Source: a virus
Strand: one strand, 5' to 3'
Length of the DNA: 64,000 bases
IMG/VR virus record: IMGVR_UViG_3300042090_001530
Coordinates: 62,001-126,000 of that record
Part shown: positions 47,196 through 55,662 of the stretch, one piece after another
How positions within the stretch are numbered: position 1 is the stretch's first letter
How the letters are laid out: each line of letters starts with the position of its first letter
The notes under the pieces: generated by a model
Databases searched by the model: none
Told to the model about the DNA's origin: nothing
What the model saw: only the letters and a program-made list of their open reading frames with translations
Made by a program: the position numbers and the translations under genes

Positions 47196-47393
47196 ATGGA
47201 CCGCGCTGCCCCTGAGGCTGTGCAGAACACGGATGCGGCGCGACTTCTGCGAGCCGCCCGCGAGCAACTCGACCGCATTGCCGTGAACGTCAACACTGAC
47301 TCGCTGGCTACCAATCCGACTGTGGCCCGGATGTCGTTCGTTCTGGAGTTCCTTTACGAAGCAGTTCTCGAACTTGCGCCGAAGGCGGCCTGA
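47196..47393 (+). CDS. small helical protein
   Basis: 65 residues from ATG 47196 (GAAGGAG upstream). Helical (ARLLRAAREQLDRIAVNV; SFVLEFLYEAVLELA). Unknown. Confidence 0.5.
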   Translation: MDRAAPEAVQNTDAARLLRAAREQLDRIAVNVNTDSLATNPTVARMSFVLEFLYEAVLELAPKAA

Positions 47394-47394
47394 G

Positions 47395-47670
47395 ATGCCC
47401 GAGGCGATGACCGAGCCGGTCCTGATAGATCCGCTGGTTGCGCGGCTCATGGAAGCGTCGCTGGCGCAGACCCATGCGGTGACCAACAGTGTGATCGACG
47501 ACCTGACGTACCGCGCCAAGCGCGCCGAGACGGAACTGCAGCTCGTTCGCGACACGGTCAGCGCGCTGCTCGACGGCCCGTGGATGCCGATGCCGGACGC
47601 GATCCGTCGCGCCCTGTGGCCGGGCCGCGAGGCCGTGGACGCGATCCTCGGCGAGACGGAAGACGACTGA
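47395..47670 (+). CDS. small helical protein
   Basis: 91 residues from ATG 47395. A helix of coiled-coil type (DDLTYRAKRAETELQLVRD) and Trp/Pro-rich end. TGATG-coupled to the next gene. Unknown. Confidence 0.5.
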   Translation: MPEAMTEPVLIDPLVARLMEASLAQTHAVTNSVIDDLTYRAKRAETELQLVRDTVSALLDGPWMPMPDAIRRALWPGREAVDAILGETEDD

Positions 47671-48104
47671 TGGCCGACACTGCGAAGTGGGTGCGGGTCA
47701 GGCTCGCCGCCCCGAAGAACCCAGGGCCCGGGGGCCGCGCGTTGGCCGAGGGCGAACTCGTCCTACGCGCGGACCGGGTCACGGCCGGGGCCGAGCACGT
47801 CGTGTTCCACGTCGGCGATGAGGAAGTGTTCTGCCTCGACCGCCGCTACTACCGGACCCACGCGTGGTTTGTGGACCGGCCGACGTTCGCCGAGTGGCTG
47901 CGCTCGCGGCGCGCCCAATACCCGAACCAGCATCGGCCGTGGTCCGAGGACGAGGCCTGGCAGTTACGCAAGGAGATCACGGACAACGCCGCTTGGGAGC
48001 AGGTCGCCAAGTGGCATGGCCGGACGGTAGCTGCCGTCCGCCGTAAGGCCGTGGCCGTCGAGAAGTCGCTCGCCGAGCTGCCGTCGAATCGAGAGGAGGT
48101 CTAG
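47670..48104 (+). CDS. hypothetical with SANT/Myb-like C-terminus
   Basis: 144 residues. N-terminal beta-rich part (KWVRVRLAAPKNPG..VVFHVGDEEVFCLD). The C-terminal HRPWSEDEAWQLRKEITDNAAWEQVAKWHGRTVAAVRRKA has the W...W...V-x-x-R spacing of SANT/Myb-like helices, suggesting DNA binding. Confidence 0.55.
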   Translation: MADTAKWVRVRLAAPKNPGPGGRALAEGELVLRADRVTAGAEHVVFHVGDEEVFCLDRRYYRTHAWFVDRPTFAEWLRSRRAQYPNQHRPWSEDEAWQLRKEITDNAAWEQVAKWHGRTVAAVRRKAVAVEKSLAELPSNREEV

Positions 48105-48106
48105 CC

Positions 48107-48451
48107 ATGCAGAACCCCACTACCATGCCCGAGCGCCCGTTCGACCCGAATGTCGCGGCCCGACTCCAGGCGCGCACCGACAATCGTGACCTCTGGGGTA
48201 TCGAAGCCGACGTGCGCGAACTCCTACGCCAGTTCGCCTACGCGAAGAAGTCGCGCGACGTGCTCGCCGAGGACTGCGCGGCCTGGCGCGGCAAGTACGA
48301 GGAGGAGCACGCCAAACTCGAGGCGGCGCTGGCCGCGTTCGAGCAGTTGACCGCCAAGACGGCCAGACCCAAGCCGGCGCACAAGGTCAAGCGCGAGTAC
48401 CGGTTCCCCGGGGATGCGATGACCGGGCCGCACGACGAGCCGCAACTGTGA
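48107..48451 (+). CDS. hypothetical coiled-coil protein
   Basis: 114 residues. DVRELLRQFAYAKKSRDVLAEDC then a Glu/Lys-rich helix and a basic tail (KPAHKVKREYRF). GTGA-coupled onward. Similar layout to the next gene (REL..AKS..LAED / RELDDAKSAAELWED). Confidence 0.5.
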   Translation: MQNPTTMPERPFDPNVAARLQARTDNRDLWGIEADVRELLRQFAYAKKSRDVLAEDCAAWRGKYEEEHAKLEAALAAFEQLTAKTARPKPAHKVKREYRFPGDAMTGPHDEPQL

Positions 48452-48840
48452 ACGCGCAGCAGCACGGCAGCGGGGCAGCGGTACGACGCGTCCATGACGG
48501 CATCGCATACGCCAGCGCCGACCCGTCCGGCCCGGACTCGCGCACCGCCCTCATCGAGGCGATCCACCATGGCAAGTTCACCGTCGCCGACCTGCACGAA
48601 GTGCTGCGGGAACTCGACGACGCGAAGAGCGCGGCCGAACTCTGGGAGGACACCGCGATGAAGCTGAAGAACCGCATCGTGGGCGACAGTATCCACACCG
48701 AGCGATGGCACGTCATCGCCGCCGAACTGCGTAACCTCACAGCGCGAGTCGAGGGTTACGAAGCCACCGGATCGCTGCGGCACGACGAGGACACGGAACC
48801 TGACTTGTCGAACGAGCCGCTGGGGGAGATCGATGTCTAA
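48448..48840 (+). CDS. hypothetical coiled-coil protein
   Basis: 130 residues from GTG 48448. Helical middle (VADLHEVLRELDDAKSAAELWEDTAMKLKNRI) like the preceding protein. Overlaps the wHTH gene by 8 bp. Unknown. Confidence 0.5.
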   Translation: MNAQQHGSGAAVRRVHDGIAYASADPSGPDSRTALIEAIHHGKFTVADLHEVLRELDDAKSAAELWEDTAMKLKNRIVGDSIHTERWHVIAAELRNLTARVEGYEATGSLRHDEDTEPDLSNEPLGEIDV

Positions 48841-49072
48841 GCGTCCCAGCCTGCGTTCCCGCCGCCGGCGCGCCGCGGTCCTCGGTGTCCTTGCCGAACA
48901 CGGGCCGGCCCGGCTTGCCGCGATCTGTTCGCGGATCGGCTGGCACGGCTCGGTCTGGCCGACGCTCGAACGGTTGCATGCGGACGGTCTTGTGACGCGC
49001 ACGCACGTCGAACAGGACGGGACGCTGCACGTCCGCTGGGGGCTCACCAACCACGACACCGCGAAGGACTAA
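48833..49072 (+). CDS. small winged-helix protein, copy A
   Basis: 79 residues. RRRAAVLGVLAEHGPARLAAICSRIGWHGSVWPTLERLHADGLVTRTH is a PadR/MarR-type winged helix with a basic start (KRPSLRSRRRR). A paralogue lies at 49764-50000. Probable transcription regulator. Confidence 0.65.
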   Translation: MSKRPSLRSRRRRAAVLGVLAEHGPARLAAICSRIGWHGSVWPTLERLHADGLVTRTHVEQDGTLHVRWGLTNHDTAKD

Positions 49073-49074
49073 CT

Positions 49075-49350
49075 GTGACCGACTTCTTCACTCCCGACAT
49101 CACCTATATCCGCAACGAGCCGTTCAAGGCGCCCGAACTCCTCGGCCTGTTCAAGTGCGTCGCCGTCACCACGCATCCGGCGAGCGGTGGCCTGCGGGCG
49201 TTCGGTTTCGAGGCCACGGCGTACCCGGGCGACAACTGGTCCTCGGCCTCGTATCGCGTCGAGGAGTGGGAGGACGGGTGGCTGGCTGCGGACCGGGTTG
49301 ACGGGCGATGGATGCCTCGAACCGGAACCTGGGGGGCACCCGATGCCTGA
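49075..49350 (+). CDS. hypothetical protein
   Basis: 91 residues from GTG 49075. Strand-rich with Trp (AYPGDNWSSASYRVEEWEDGWLAADRV). Between the two wHTH paralogues. Overlaps the next by 8 bp. Confidence 0.5.
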   Translation: MTDFFTPDITYIRNEPFKAPELLGLFKCVAVTTHPASGGLRAFGFEATAYPGDNWSSASYRVEEWEDGWLAADRVDGRWMPRTGTWGAPDA

Positions 49351-49771
49351 CCTGGACCTGAATGCGCTCGCCGCGTCCCTCGCCGAGACAGCGGCCAGCA
49401 TCGAGGCGCACATTGAGCGCCGCGCCGAGGAGATCGCCGAACCGCAGGTCACGGCCGCTCAGATCGTGGCAACGAACCAGATCGAGAAGCAGCGGCGCGA
49501 ACAGCAGTCCGAGAACCAGCGGAAGGACGACCTGGTCCGGGAACTGCGGCGGCAGCTCGATGCGGCCGTTCGCTCCGTTGACCGCCTTCATGTCGAGGTC
49601 AAGGAGACCCGCGCTGCGATCCGCCGGGTCGAGGCGCTGCACGTCTGGACCAACGAGGACGGCAAGAAGTTCGTGTTCGCCGAGGAACTCTGGGCTGCGC
49701 TCGCCGAAGTGAGCAGCTATGGCCCCGCCGCGCTGCTTAAGGTCAGCCCGAAGGCGGCCACTGATGCGTAG
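49343..49771 (+). CDS. coiled-coil protein
   Basis: 142 residues from ATG 49343. Long helix (~15-90; QIEKQRREQQSENQRKDDLV) of Gln/Glu/Arg composition. Overlaps the wHTH paralogue by 8 bp. Unknown. Confidence 0.55.
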   Translation: MPDLDLNALAASLAETAASIEAHIERRAEEIAEPQVTAAQIVATNQIEKQRREQQSENQRKDDLVRELRRQLDAAVRSVDRLHVEVKETRAAIRRVEALHVWTNEDGKKFVFAEELWAALAEVSSYGPAALLKVSPKAATDA

Positions 49772-50000
49772 ACCCAGCCTGTTTGCCCGTCGCCGTCGTG
49801 CTGCGATCCTCAGTGTCCTCGCCGAGCACGGGCAGCTGTCCGCGTACGAGATCACCCTGCGGACTGGGCGGTGGAGCAGCGTGTACGTCGATCTCGGGGC
49901 GCTCGAGGAGGCCGGCCTGGTCGCCTCGGAGGTCCAGGAGGCGCTCAACGGCAGCCGTATCCAGTACTGGCGGCTCGCCGAGCGGCAGGCCGGCCGGTGA
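49764..50000 (+). CDS. small winged-helix protein, copy B
   Basis: 78 residues: RRPSLFARRRRAAILSVLAEHGQ..AYEITLRTGRWSSVYVDLGALEEAGLVASEV, clearly paralogous to 48833-49072. PadR-like. GTGA-coupled to a 44-residue ORF. Confidence 0.65.
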   Translation: MRRPSLFARRRRAAILSVLAEHGQLSAYEITLRTGRWSSVYVDLGALEEAGLVASEVQEALNGSRIQYWRLAERQAGR

Positions 50001-50131
50001 CCGCCGAAGAGCGGCGGATCCTCGCCGCGCTCACCACCAACCACGCCGCCGCGGTGACGCTGCTCAACCGGCGGATCATCCGGCGCGAGCGGCACACCGT
50101 AACCGACACCACCGACAACGAAGGGAACTGA
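49997..50131 (+). CDS. small basic peptide (44 residues)
   Basis: GTG 49997 overlaps the preceding stop. AEERRILAALTTNHAAAVTLLNRRIIRRERH is a basic amphipathic helix. Its coding nature rests on the overlap. Confidence 0.4.
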   Translation: MTAEERRILAALTTNHAAAVTLLNRRIIRRERHTVTDTTDNEGN

Positions 50132-50133
50132 CC

Positions 50134-50565
50134 ATGGCCGAGCCGATGACCGTCGAACGCCTCGCCGAGATCGAGGCCCGCGCCAACGCGGCCGAGAACG
50201 GCTGGAGCATCGTCGCCGACACCGACGACCCGTACCGCTACGAGATCCACGGCGACGGTCCGACCCGCGTCGCCGTGTTCGGCGGCGACCCCGACGACTC
50301 GATGGCGTCCTACCCGACCGAGGAGAACGCGCGCTTCGCAGCCCACGCCCGCAGCGATGTGCCCGTACTGCTCGCCGAGGTGAAGCGCCTCAACGAGCGG
50401 CTGGCCGAGTACGTCGGCTGGGAGCCGACCGTCAAGGAAGAATACGACCACGCATGCGGCCAGCTTGGCCTCGTCAAGGAGATCGTCAGGCGCTTCGACG
50501 CCGCCCCGAAGCTCGAGGTGAACGCGTTCGTCGCGAGCCTCAAGCACGCGCTGGAGATGCCCTGA
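50134..50565 (+). CDS. hypothetical protein (common actinophage type)
   Basis: 143 residues. Starts MTVERLAEIEARANAAENGW and continues to ENARFAAHARSDVPVLLAEVKRLNERL, a layout (LAEIEARxxAATPGPW ... FIAxARxDVPxLLAEVxRL) repeated across many actinophage proteins. Function unknown. TGATG-coupled onward. Confidence 0.6.
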   Translation: MAEPMTVERLAEIEARANAAENGWSIVADTDDPYRYEIHGDGPTRVAVFGGDPDDSMASYPTEENARFAAHARSDVPVLLAEVKRLNERLAEYVGWEPTVKEEYDHACGQLGLVKEIVRRFDAAPKLEVNAFVASLKHALEMP

Positions 50566-50978
50566 TGGACGTCGAACTCCCGCGCGAGCTGTGGGCCGTG
50601 GACGTCACACTGATGTCCCGACAGTTCTTCGAGCAGGTGGACGGCGCGCCCGTGAACGCGGAACTGCCGTTGCTTGCCGCGTCCTGGGTGCAGACCACTT
50701 CCGGCTGGCAGTTGGGCGGACTGCTCAAGTCGCGGGCTGACCTGTCCCGCGCCGAGAAGGTCAACGTCTGCTACCCGGATCGCAGCGTCGAGACCCTGAC
50801 GCTGTCGGAGCCGCCCGCCAGGCACGCTCGGACGGGTGATCCGCGCGGCGTGTTCACGACGTTCCACATCGCTGGCGAGCCGTCCTGGCCGGGCGCCGCG
50901 GCCCAGCATGAGGCGATGCTCCAGGAGATGCGCGAAGAGGGCTTCGTGTTCGAAGGCGACGACGAGGACGGCAACTGA
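50565..50978 (+). CDS. hypothetical protein
   Basis: 137 residues. Beta-rich with Trp (ELWAVDVTLMSRQFFEQV; TSGWQLGGLLKS) and an acidic end. Unknown. Confidence 0.5.
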   Translation: MDVELPRELWAVDVTLMSRQFFEQVDGAPVNAELPLLAASWVQTTSGWQLGGLLKSRADLSRAEKVNVCYPDRSVETLTLSEPPARHARTGDPRGVFTTFHIAGEPSWPGAAAQHEAMLQEMREEGFVFEGDDEDGN

Positions 50979-51262
50979 TGGCCGGGAAGAAGACCGCGCT
51001 CGAGCGCCTGGACCAACTCGTCGCCGAACACCCCCACTCGCCAGCCGGTACGCGCGTGTCGGTGACGGTCGGCGAACTGCGGGACCTCGATGCGCGGATC
51101 GACTGGCTGTCCGACATGGTCGTGTCCGCAGCGGCGCTGCACACGGGCAGGCTCTCCAGCCAGGAGAGCGAGTACGTCGAGGAGGAACTGCTGTTGGTCG
51201 CGGCCGACCTGGAGAAGTCTGGGCCGCGGCATATCCCGGTTTCCGAAGGTGGTCGCCGATGA
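50978..51262 (+). CDS. hypothetical protein
   Basis: 94 residues, TGATG-coupled. Helical (LDQLVAEH; ARIDWLSDMVVSAAALHTGRL). ATGA overlap onward. Unknown. Confidence 0.5.
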   Translation: MAGKKTALERLDQLVAEHPHSPAGTRVSVTVGELRDLDARIDWLSDMVVSAAALHTGRLSSQESEYVEEELLLVAADLEKSGPRHIPVSEGGRR

Positions 51263-51483
51263 GCGTCGATCCGAAGCGCGTCGCCGAGACGCTGCTGGCC
51301 AGCCATTTGATCGACACGCAGGGCGAGATCCACCCGAACGTGATCCGCGCGTACGTCGAGGCCCGCGCCTACGAGGGCATGGTCGCGCCGGGCGAGGTCG
51401 ACGGGCTCTGCGACGCGATCGACGAGTTGATGACCGACGCGGCCCAGGAAGGCCGCATCACCGTCACGATCGAGGAGGACTGA
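51259..51483 (+). CDS. small acidic helical protein
   Basis: 74 residues: RVAETLLASHLIDTQGEIHPNVIRAY...LCDAIDELMTDAAQEGRI. Single-base overlap onward. Unknown. Confidence 0.5.
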   Translation: MSVDPKRVAETLLASHLIDTQGEIHPNVIRAYVEARAYEGMVAPGEVDGLCDAIDELMTDAAQEGRITVTIEED

Positions 51484-51932
51484 TGGCCGACCCGGACGCA
51501 CTGGCTGCCGATCTCGCTGCCGACCTCATGACAGTTGCAGACCCCACCGCCGAGGCGCGGATGCGCCGGCTGGTCGCCGATGCGGCCGCCGAACTGCGGG
51601 CCGCAGGGCATGTCCCGGTCGAGGTCAATCAGTACGGCAGCTACACGAGCCCCGGCTACAAGTGCGAGGCCTCGGGCGACATGGACACAGTCCGGATCGA
51701 GTACAAGCTGCCCGAAGACGACCTGACCGACCCCGACCGGATGAGCCGCAACGAGAAGTACGAAGCCCGGCTCGCCGCGCGCGACGCCTACGCGGCGACA
51801 CTCAGGGCGTCTGGCTGGGTCGTCGAGGAGCGCACCGTGCACGGCAACCGGCCGATCCTGCTCACCGTTTCCGAGGCCGAGGAGACGGGCGGAAACCCGG
51901 AAATTGCGCCCCCGACGTGCGAAAATAGGTAG
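51483..51932 (+). CDS. hypothetical protein
   Basis: 149 residues. Helical start (MRRLVADAAAELRAAGHVPV) then DTVRIEYKLPEDD and ARDAYAATLRASGWVVEERTV. Last of the coupled run before the polysaccharide module. Unknown. Confidence 0.5.
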   Translation: MADPDALAADLAADLMTVADPTAEARMRRLVADAAAELRAAGHVPVEVNQYGSYTSPGYKCEASGDMDTVRIEYKLPEDDLTDPDRMSRNEKYEARLAARDAYAATLRASGWVVEERTVHGNRPILLTVSEAEETGGNPEIAPPTCENR

Positions 51933-51939
51933 CAGGGTA

Positions 51940-52167
51940 ATGACTTCCCGAAACGCTGCGGCGCGCCCGCTCATCACCTGGGCGCGCAGCCTCGGCTGTG
52001 AGGTGACGTACTCCCGCGGCCACCAACTGACTCACCAACCACCTTGGGGGACCTCGTGCACACTGCACGAGCACGACTTCGATCGGCACCCTGGCCGCTG
52101 CTGGGGGTGCTCGCGGTGCAGGCCGCATTCAGTCTCCGGCTCATCTGGACGCGCACCGCGTTCATAG
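51940..52167 (+). CDS. doubtful small ORF overlapping the glycosyltransferase start
   Basis: 75 codons from ATG 51940 (AGCAGGG upstream). ITWARSLGCEVTYSRGHQLTHQPPW loosely resembles the strand-loop of HicA-like proteins. It overlaps the next gene by 112 bp in another frame, which is unusual here. Confidence 0.3.
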   Translation: MTSRNAAARPLITWARSLGCEVTYSRGHQLTHQPPWGTSCTLHEHDFDRHPGRCWGCSRCRPHSVSGSSGRAPRS

Positions 52168-53588
52168 ACGAGGCCACATACATCTACGCAGGCCACGAGA
52201 TGATCGCGCACTGGCTGCACGGCATCCCGGTCCCGCCGTACCCGACGTGGCTTTCCGGTTCGCCTGCGCTGTACCCGCCGCTCGGCGCACTGGCCGACTC
52301 GCTCGGCGGCCTGGCCGGCGCCCGGCTGTTGGGCCTGGCGTTCATGCTCTCGGCCACGGTGCTGCTGTACTTCGCGGCCAAGCGCCTGTTCGACGGGCGC
52401 GCCGCACTGTTCTCAGCGATCCTGTTCGCCTCCCTCGCGGGCACGCAGTTCCTCGGCGCGTTCGCCACGTACGACCCGATGGCCCTGTTCCTGCTCGCGC
52501 TCTCAGCGTTCCTCGTGGTCCGGCACGGCGGCGGGAGCGGCCTGCGGGACGTGATCCTCTCCTGCCTCGTCGCGCCGGTCGTACTGGCGGTCGCGGACGC
52601 CACGAAGTACGCCACCGCCCTGTGGAACCCGGCCGTGATCGGCCTCGCCTTCATCGTCCCGATCACCGCAGGCGCGTCGAAGCGCGAGGCCGCCGGCCGG
52701 GCCGCAAGGTTCGCCGGGGTACTGGTCGCGGTGATCTGCGGGGCACTTTTCGGGATCGGGCACGGCGAGTACCTGCAGGGCATCGCCTACACGACGCTGG
52801 ACCGCAACGCGTCGGTCGGCGGCATGGGCCAGTCCCCGACCTCGGTACTCAAGAGCGCGTGGGAGTGGATCGGGATCGTCGTCGTGCTCGCCGCAGCCGG
52901 GATCGCCGTGCTGTGCGCCACGGACCGGCGCCGCTGGCGTTCGCCGCTGCTCGTGCTCGGCCTGCTGCTGTTCGCCGCCACCCTGGCCGCGCCGCTCGAA
53001 CAGGCCCGCATCGGCACGCTCGTGTCCCTGCAGAAGCACGTCGTGTACGGCGCCTGGTTCGGCTGCATCCCCGCCGGGTTCGCGCTCGCCCGGGTCCTGC
53101 GCTGGCGGCCCGCGTTCGCGGCCGGCGCCACCGCGGCGCTCGCACTGCTGCCGCTCGCGCTCGCCGCGCAGGCGTCCTCGTTCTACTCGTGGGGCCAGGA
53201 GAACCTCGCCTTCACGGCCGCGCTCAAGCCGCTCGTGCACCCGGGAACCGGCCGGTATCTGGTCGAGGGCTTCGACGACATCACCGCCTACTACGTCGGG
53301 GACGTCTACTCGATCCAGTGGAAGGAAGCCGGCACGGGCGATTTCCAGTACACCGACCCCGCCACCGGTAGGCGGCTGCCGAAGAACGGCGCGTCCCTGG
53401 CCGCCGCGGTGCGAGCCAAGTACTTCACGCTGATCATCCTGAATTTCGCCGAGCCCAACGACGCGCTCATCGCCGCCGACATCGCCAAGTACGGCGGGTA
53501 CCGGGTCGTCGCGACCCTGCCGCCGTCTGCGGTCGGCTCCAAGTCCGCCTACACGGTGTGGGCCGCTACAGGAAGCGCCGTCGTCTGA
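52056..53588 (+). CDS. GT39-like (GT-C) membrane glycosyltransferase
   Basis: 510 residues from GTG 52056 (GGGGGACC upstream; TTG 52044 is an alternative). About ten hydrophobic segments. FIDEATYIYAGHEMI after TM1 carries the acidic pair typical of the first loop of PMT/ArnT-type GT-C enzymes, and PYPTWLSGSPALYPPLGALADSLGG resembles the family's juxtamembrane loop. It would move a sugar from a polyprenyl-phosphate carrier on the outer face of the membrane. It starts a four-gene overlapping cassette with GT2 and GH26 genes. Confidence 0.75.
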   Translation: MHTARARLRSAPWPLLGVLAVQAAFSLRLIWTRTAFIDEATYIYAGHEMIAHWLHGIPVPPYPTWLSGSPALYPPLGALADSLGGLAGARLLGLAFMLSATVLLYFAAKRLFDGRAALFSAILFASLAGTQFLGAFATYDPMALFLLALSAFLVVRHGGGSGLRDVILSCLVAPVVLAVADATKYATALWNPAVIGLAFIVPITAGASKREAAGRAARFAGVLVAVICGALFGIGHGEYLQGIAYTTLDRNASVGGMGQSPTSVLKSAWEWIGIVVVLAAAGIAVLCATDRRRWRSPLLVLGLLLFAATLAAPLEQARIGTLVSLQKHVVYGAWFGCIPAGFALARVLRWRPAFAAGATAALALLPLALAAQASSFYSWGQENLAFTAALKPLVHPGTGRYLVEGFDDITAYYVGDVYSIQWKEAGTGDFQYTDPATGRRLPKNGASLAAAVRAKYFTLIILNFAEPNDALIAADIAKYGGYRVVATLPPSAVGSKSAYTVWAATGSAVV

Positions 53589-53701
53589 TGTTCTCTCGCT
53601 ATGACCTGATCTTGTTCGCCGCGCCCGCGCTGGGCTCGCTGCTGTCCATGTTCGCGGTGCGCGCCCTCTACCGCCGCGGCAAGGCGCTGGGGGACGTGTG
53701 A
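53588..53701 (+). CDS. 37-residue single-pass membrane peptide
   Basis: TGATG-coupled to the GT39-like gene and overlapping the GT2 start by one base. MFSRYDLILFAAPALGSLLS..FAVRALYRRG: a membrane helix with a basic end. Probably an accessory subunit of the glycosyltransferases. Confidence 0.55.
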   Translation: MFSRYDLILFAAPALGSLLSMFAVRALYRRGKALGDV

Positions 53702-55662
53702 TGGACCACCACCATGACATCCCCACCGTCCGCCTGCGCTCGAGCGGCCGGATCGCGCTCGCTTCGATCGCCATGACGTCCCTGCTCGGCTGGGCCCTGT
53801 ACCGCGTGTTCTCCGCCAACTCGGCGCTGCACGGCCGCGACAACAACGTCCTGCTCTGGTCGGCGTTGTTCCTCGCCGCCGGGCATCAGGTGCTGCTCGC
53901 CTGGCGCGACAAGCCGTTCACCGTCACCGACGCCCAGCAGGCCGAACTCGACAAGCTGCACCTGACGGTGAACGTCCCGCTGTACAACGAGTCCCCGGAG
54001 ATCGTCGACCGGGTCATGTACGCCCTGTTCCACCAGTCGCGGCTGCCGCAGCGCATCGACGTCGTCGACGACGGATCCCGCGCCGAGTACCGGGCCGCAT
54101 ACGAGGAGATCCGCGCGTACTGGGCGGACCGGTTCGCCGAGACCGGCGCCGTGTTCACGTGGACGCGGCAGGCCAACGCGGGCAAGCGGCATGCGCAGGC
54201 CGTCACGTTCCGGGACGCCCCGGACGGCATCGTCGTCACCCTCGACTCTGATACGGCGCTCGAGCGCGGCGCCCTGGTCGAGGTGCTCAAGCCGTTCGCC
54301 GACCCGCGGGTGTTCTCGGTCGCGGGTGTTGAGATCGCGTTCAACGCCCGGCGCAACCTGCTGACCCGGATAGGTGCGCTGCGGCAGATCACCTGGCAGC
54401 TCGTCCAATGCTCCGCACTGAACCGGCGCGGGCAGATGCTGGTCAACCGCGGCACCTTCGCCGCCTATCGCACCGTCGTCGTGCAGGAGCGGCTGGCCGC
54501 CTACCTGGGCGAGACGTTCGCGGGCAAGCCCGTGAAGTACTCGGACGACTCGCTGCTCACCCTCTACGCCCTCTCGTACGGGCGCGCCGTGCAGCAGCTC
54601 ACCGCATTCCAGCTGCCTGAATACCCCGAGTACGTCAGCCATGCCCTCCGTCAATGGGCGAGATGGATGCGCGGCTCGACCATCAGGTCCCTGTGGCGCG
54701 CCAAGTACCTGCCAGTCCGATCCTACGGCTGGTTCATGAACACCCTCTCGTGGTGGCAGTTCGTCACCGCGACCATGGCCTACCTGTACGTGTGGGCGTA
54801 CCTGCCCGCCGAGGGACGGTTCGGGCTCGCGTCGGTCGCGATCGCCGTGGCGTGCACGTACCTGATGCCGCTTCGGTCGCTGCTGATAGACCGTTCCGAC
54901 GAGACGAGCGTGCAGCAGTTGGACACGTTCCTGCTCGCCCCCCTGTCCTGGGCGTGGTCGCTGCTGGTCCTGCGCCCGCTGCGCCTGTACGGTGCGCTCA
55001 CGTGCGCGAACAACGGGTGGGGTACGCGCTCGGCCGTGGAGGTCGGGTTCGCGCGCGACCATGGAACCATGGCACTCGATCCGCTGGCTGAGACCGCCGT
55101 CATCGCTACCACCTCGGACACCCTCACCCTCCCGCCGGTCGGCCGTCCGGCCCGGCACAGACGCCGCCGGGGATGGTTGCATCCGGTGCACCTGACCGCG
55201 TTCGGCGCGGTGACCGCCGCGGCGGCATGCGGCGCGGTGGTGGTGCTCGCCGGGACCTCGCCGAGCCCCGACCGGTTCGCGCCGGGCCCGCGCGCCGTAG
55301 TGTCGGCCAGGGCGGCGGCCACGATCACCATCCCCGCGATCACTGCGCCCGCTGCCGCGCCTACGCCAGGCGTAGGGGGGCAGGTGCCCGCGGCTGCGGT
55401 AAGCGTCCTTGGGCCGCCTTCCTCGACTCCGGCAGCCATCCCGCCGCCGACCGTGCCGGGGCCCGGCACGGTCGCAGCCTCAAGCGGCACGACCGCCGCC
55501 GTGCCGCCGGCTCCGATGCCAACGAAGACTCCAACGGCCTCGCCGTCCGCATCCGTGACGCCGACCGCGAGCGCGGCCCCAAGCGTCTCCTCAAGTCCGT
55601 CGGCGTCCGCGAGCATCTCGCCGAGCGCCACGATCACTACGCCGACCGGGAGCCCGGAATGA
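53701..55662 (+). CDS. hyaluronan-synthase-like processive glycosyltransferase (GT2)
   Basis: 653 residues from ATG 53701. Two N-terminal TM helices (~18-36, ~50-66), then the GT2 domain with NVPLYNES, VVDDGS (121-126), DSD (182-184), SDDSLLT (281-287), QWARWMRG (318-325) and WGTR (440-443). These are the hallmarks of HAS/NodC-type synthases that polymerise and export a polysaccharide. Further TM helices lie at ~352-425. Unusually it continues with an extra TM helix (~487-508) and a ~140-residue Ser/Pro/Thr tail. The product polysaccharide is unknown. Confidence 0.85.
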   Translation: MDHHHDIPTVRLRSSGRIALASIAMTSLLGWALYRVFSANSALHGRDNNVLLWSALFLAAGHQVLLAWRDKPFTVTDAQQAELDKLHLTVNVPLYNESPEIVDRVMYALFHQSRLPQRIDVVDDGSRAEYRAAYEEIRAYWADRFAETGAVFTWTRQANAGKRHAQAVTFRDAPDGIVVTLDSDTALERGALVEVLKPFADPRVFSVAGVEIAFNARRNLLTRIGALRQITWQLVQCSALNRRGQMLVNRGTFAAYRTVVVQERLAAYLGETFAGKPVKYSDDSLLTLYALSYGRAVQQLTAFQLPEYPEYVSHALRQWARWMRGSTIRSLWRAKYLPVRSYGWFMNTLSWWQFVTATMAYLYVWAYLPAEGRFGLASVAIAVACTYLMPLRSLLIDRSDETSVQQLDTFLLAPLSWAWSLLVLRPLRLYGALTCANNGWGTRSAVEVGFARDHGTMALDPLAETAVIATTSDTLTLPPVGRPARHRRRRGWLHPVHLTAFGAVTAAAACGAVVVLAGTSPSPDRFAPGPRAVVSARAAATITIPAITAPAAAPTPGVGGQVPAAAVSVLGPPSSTPAAIPPPTVPGPGTVAASSGTTAAVPPAPMPTKTPTASPSASVTPTASAAPSVSSSPSASASISPSATITTPTGSPE

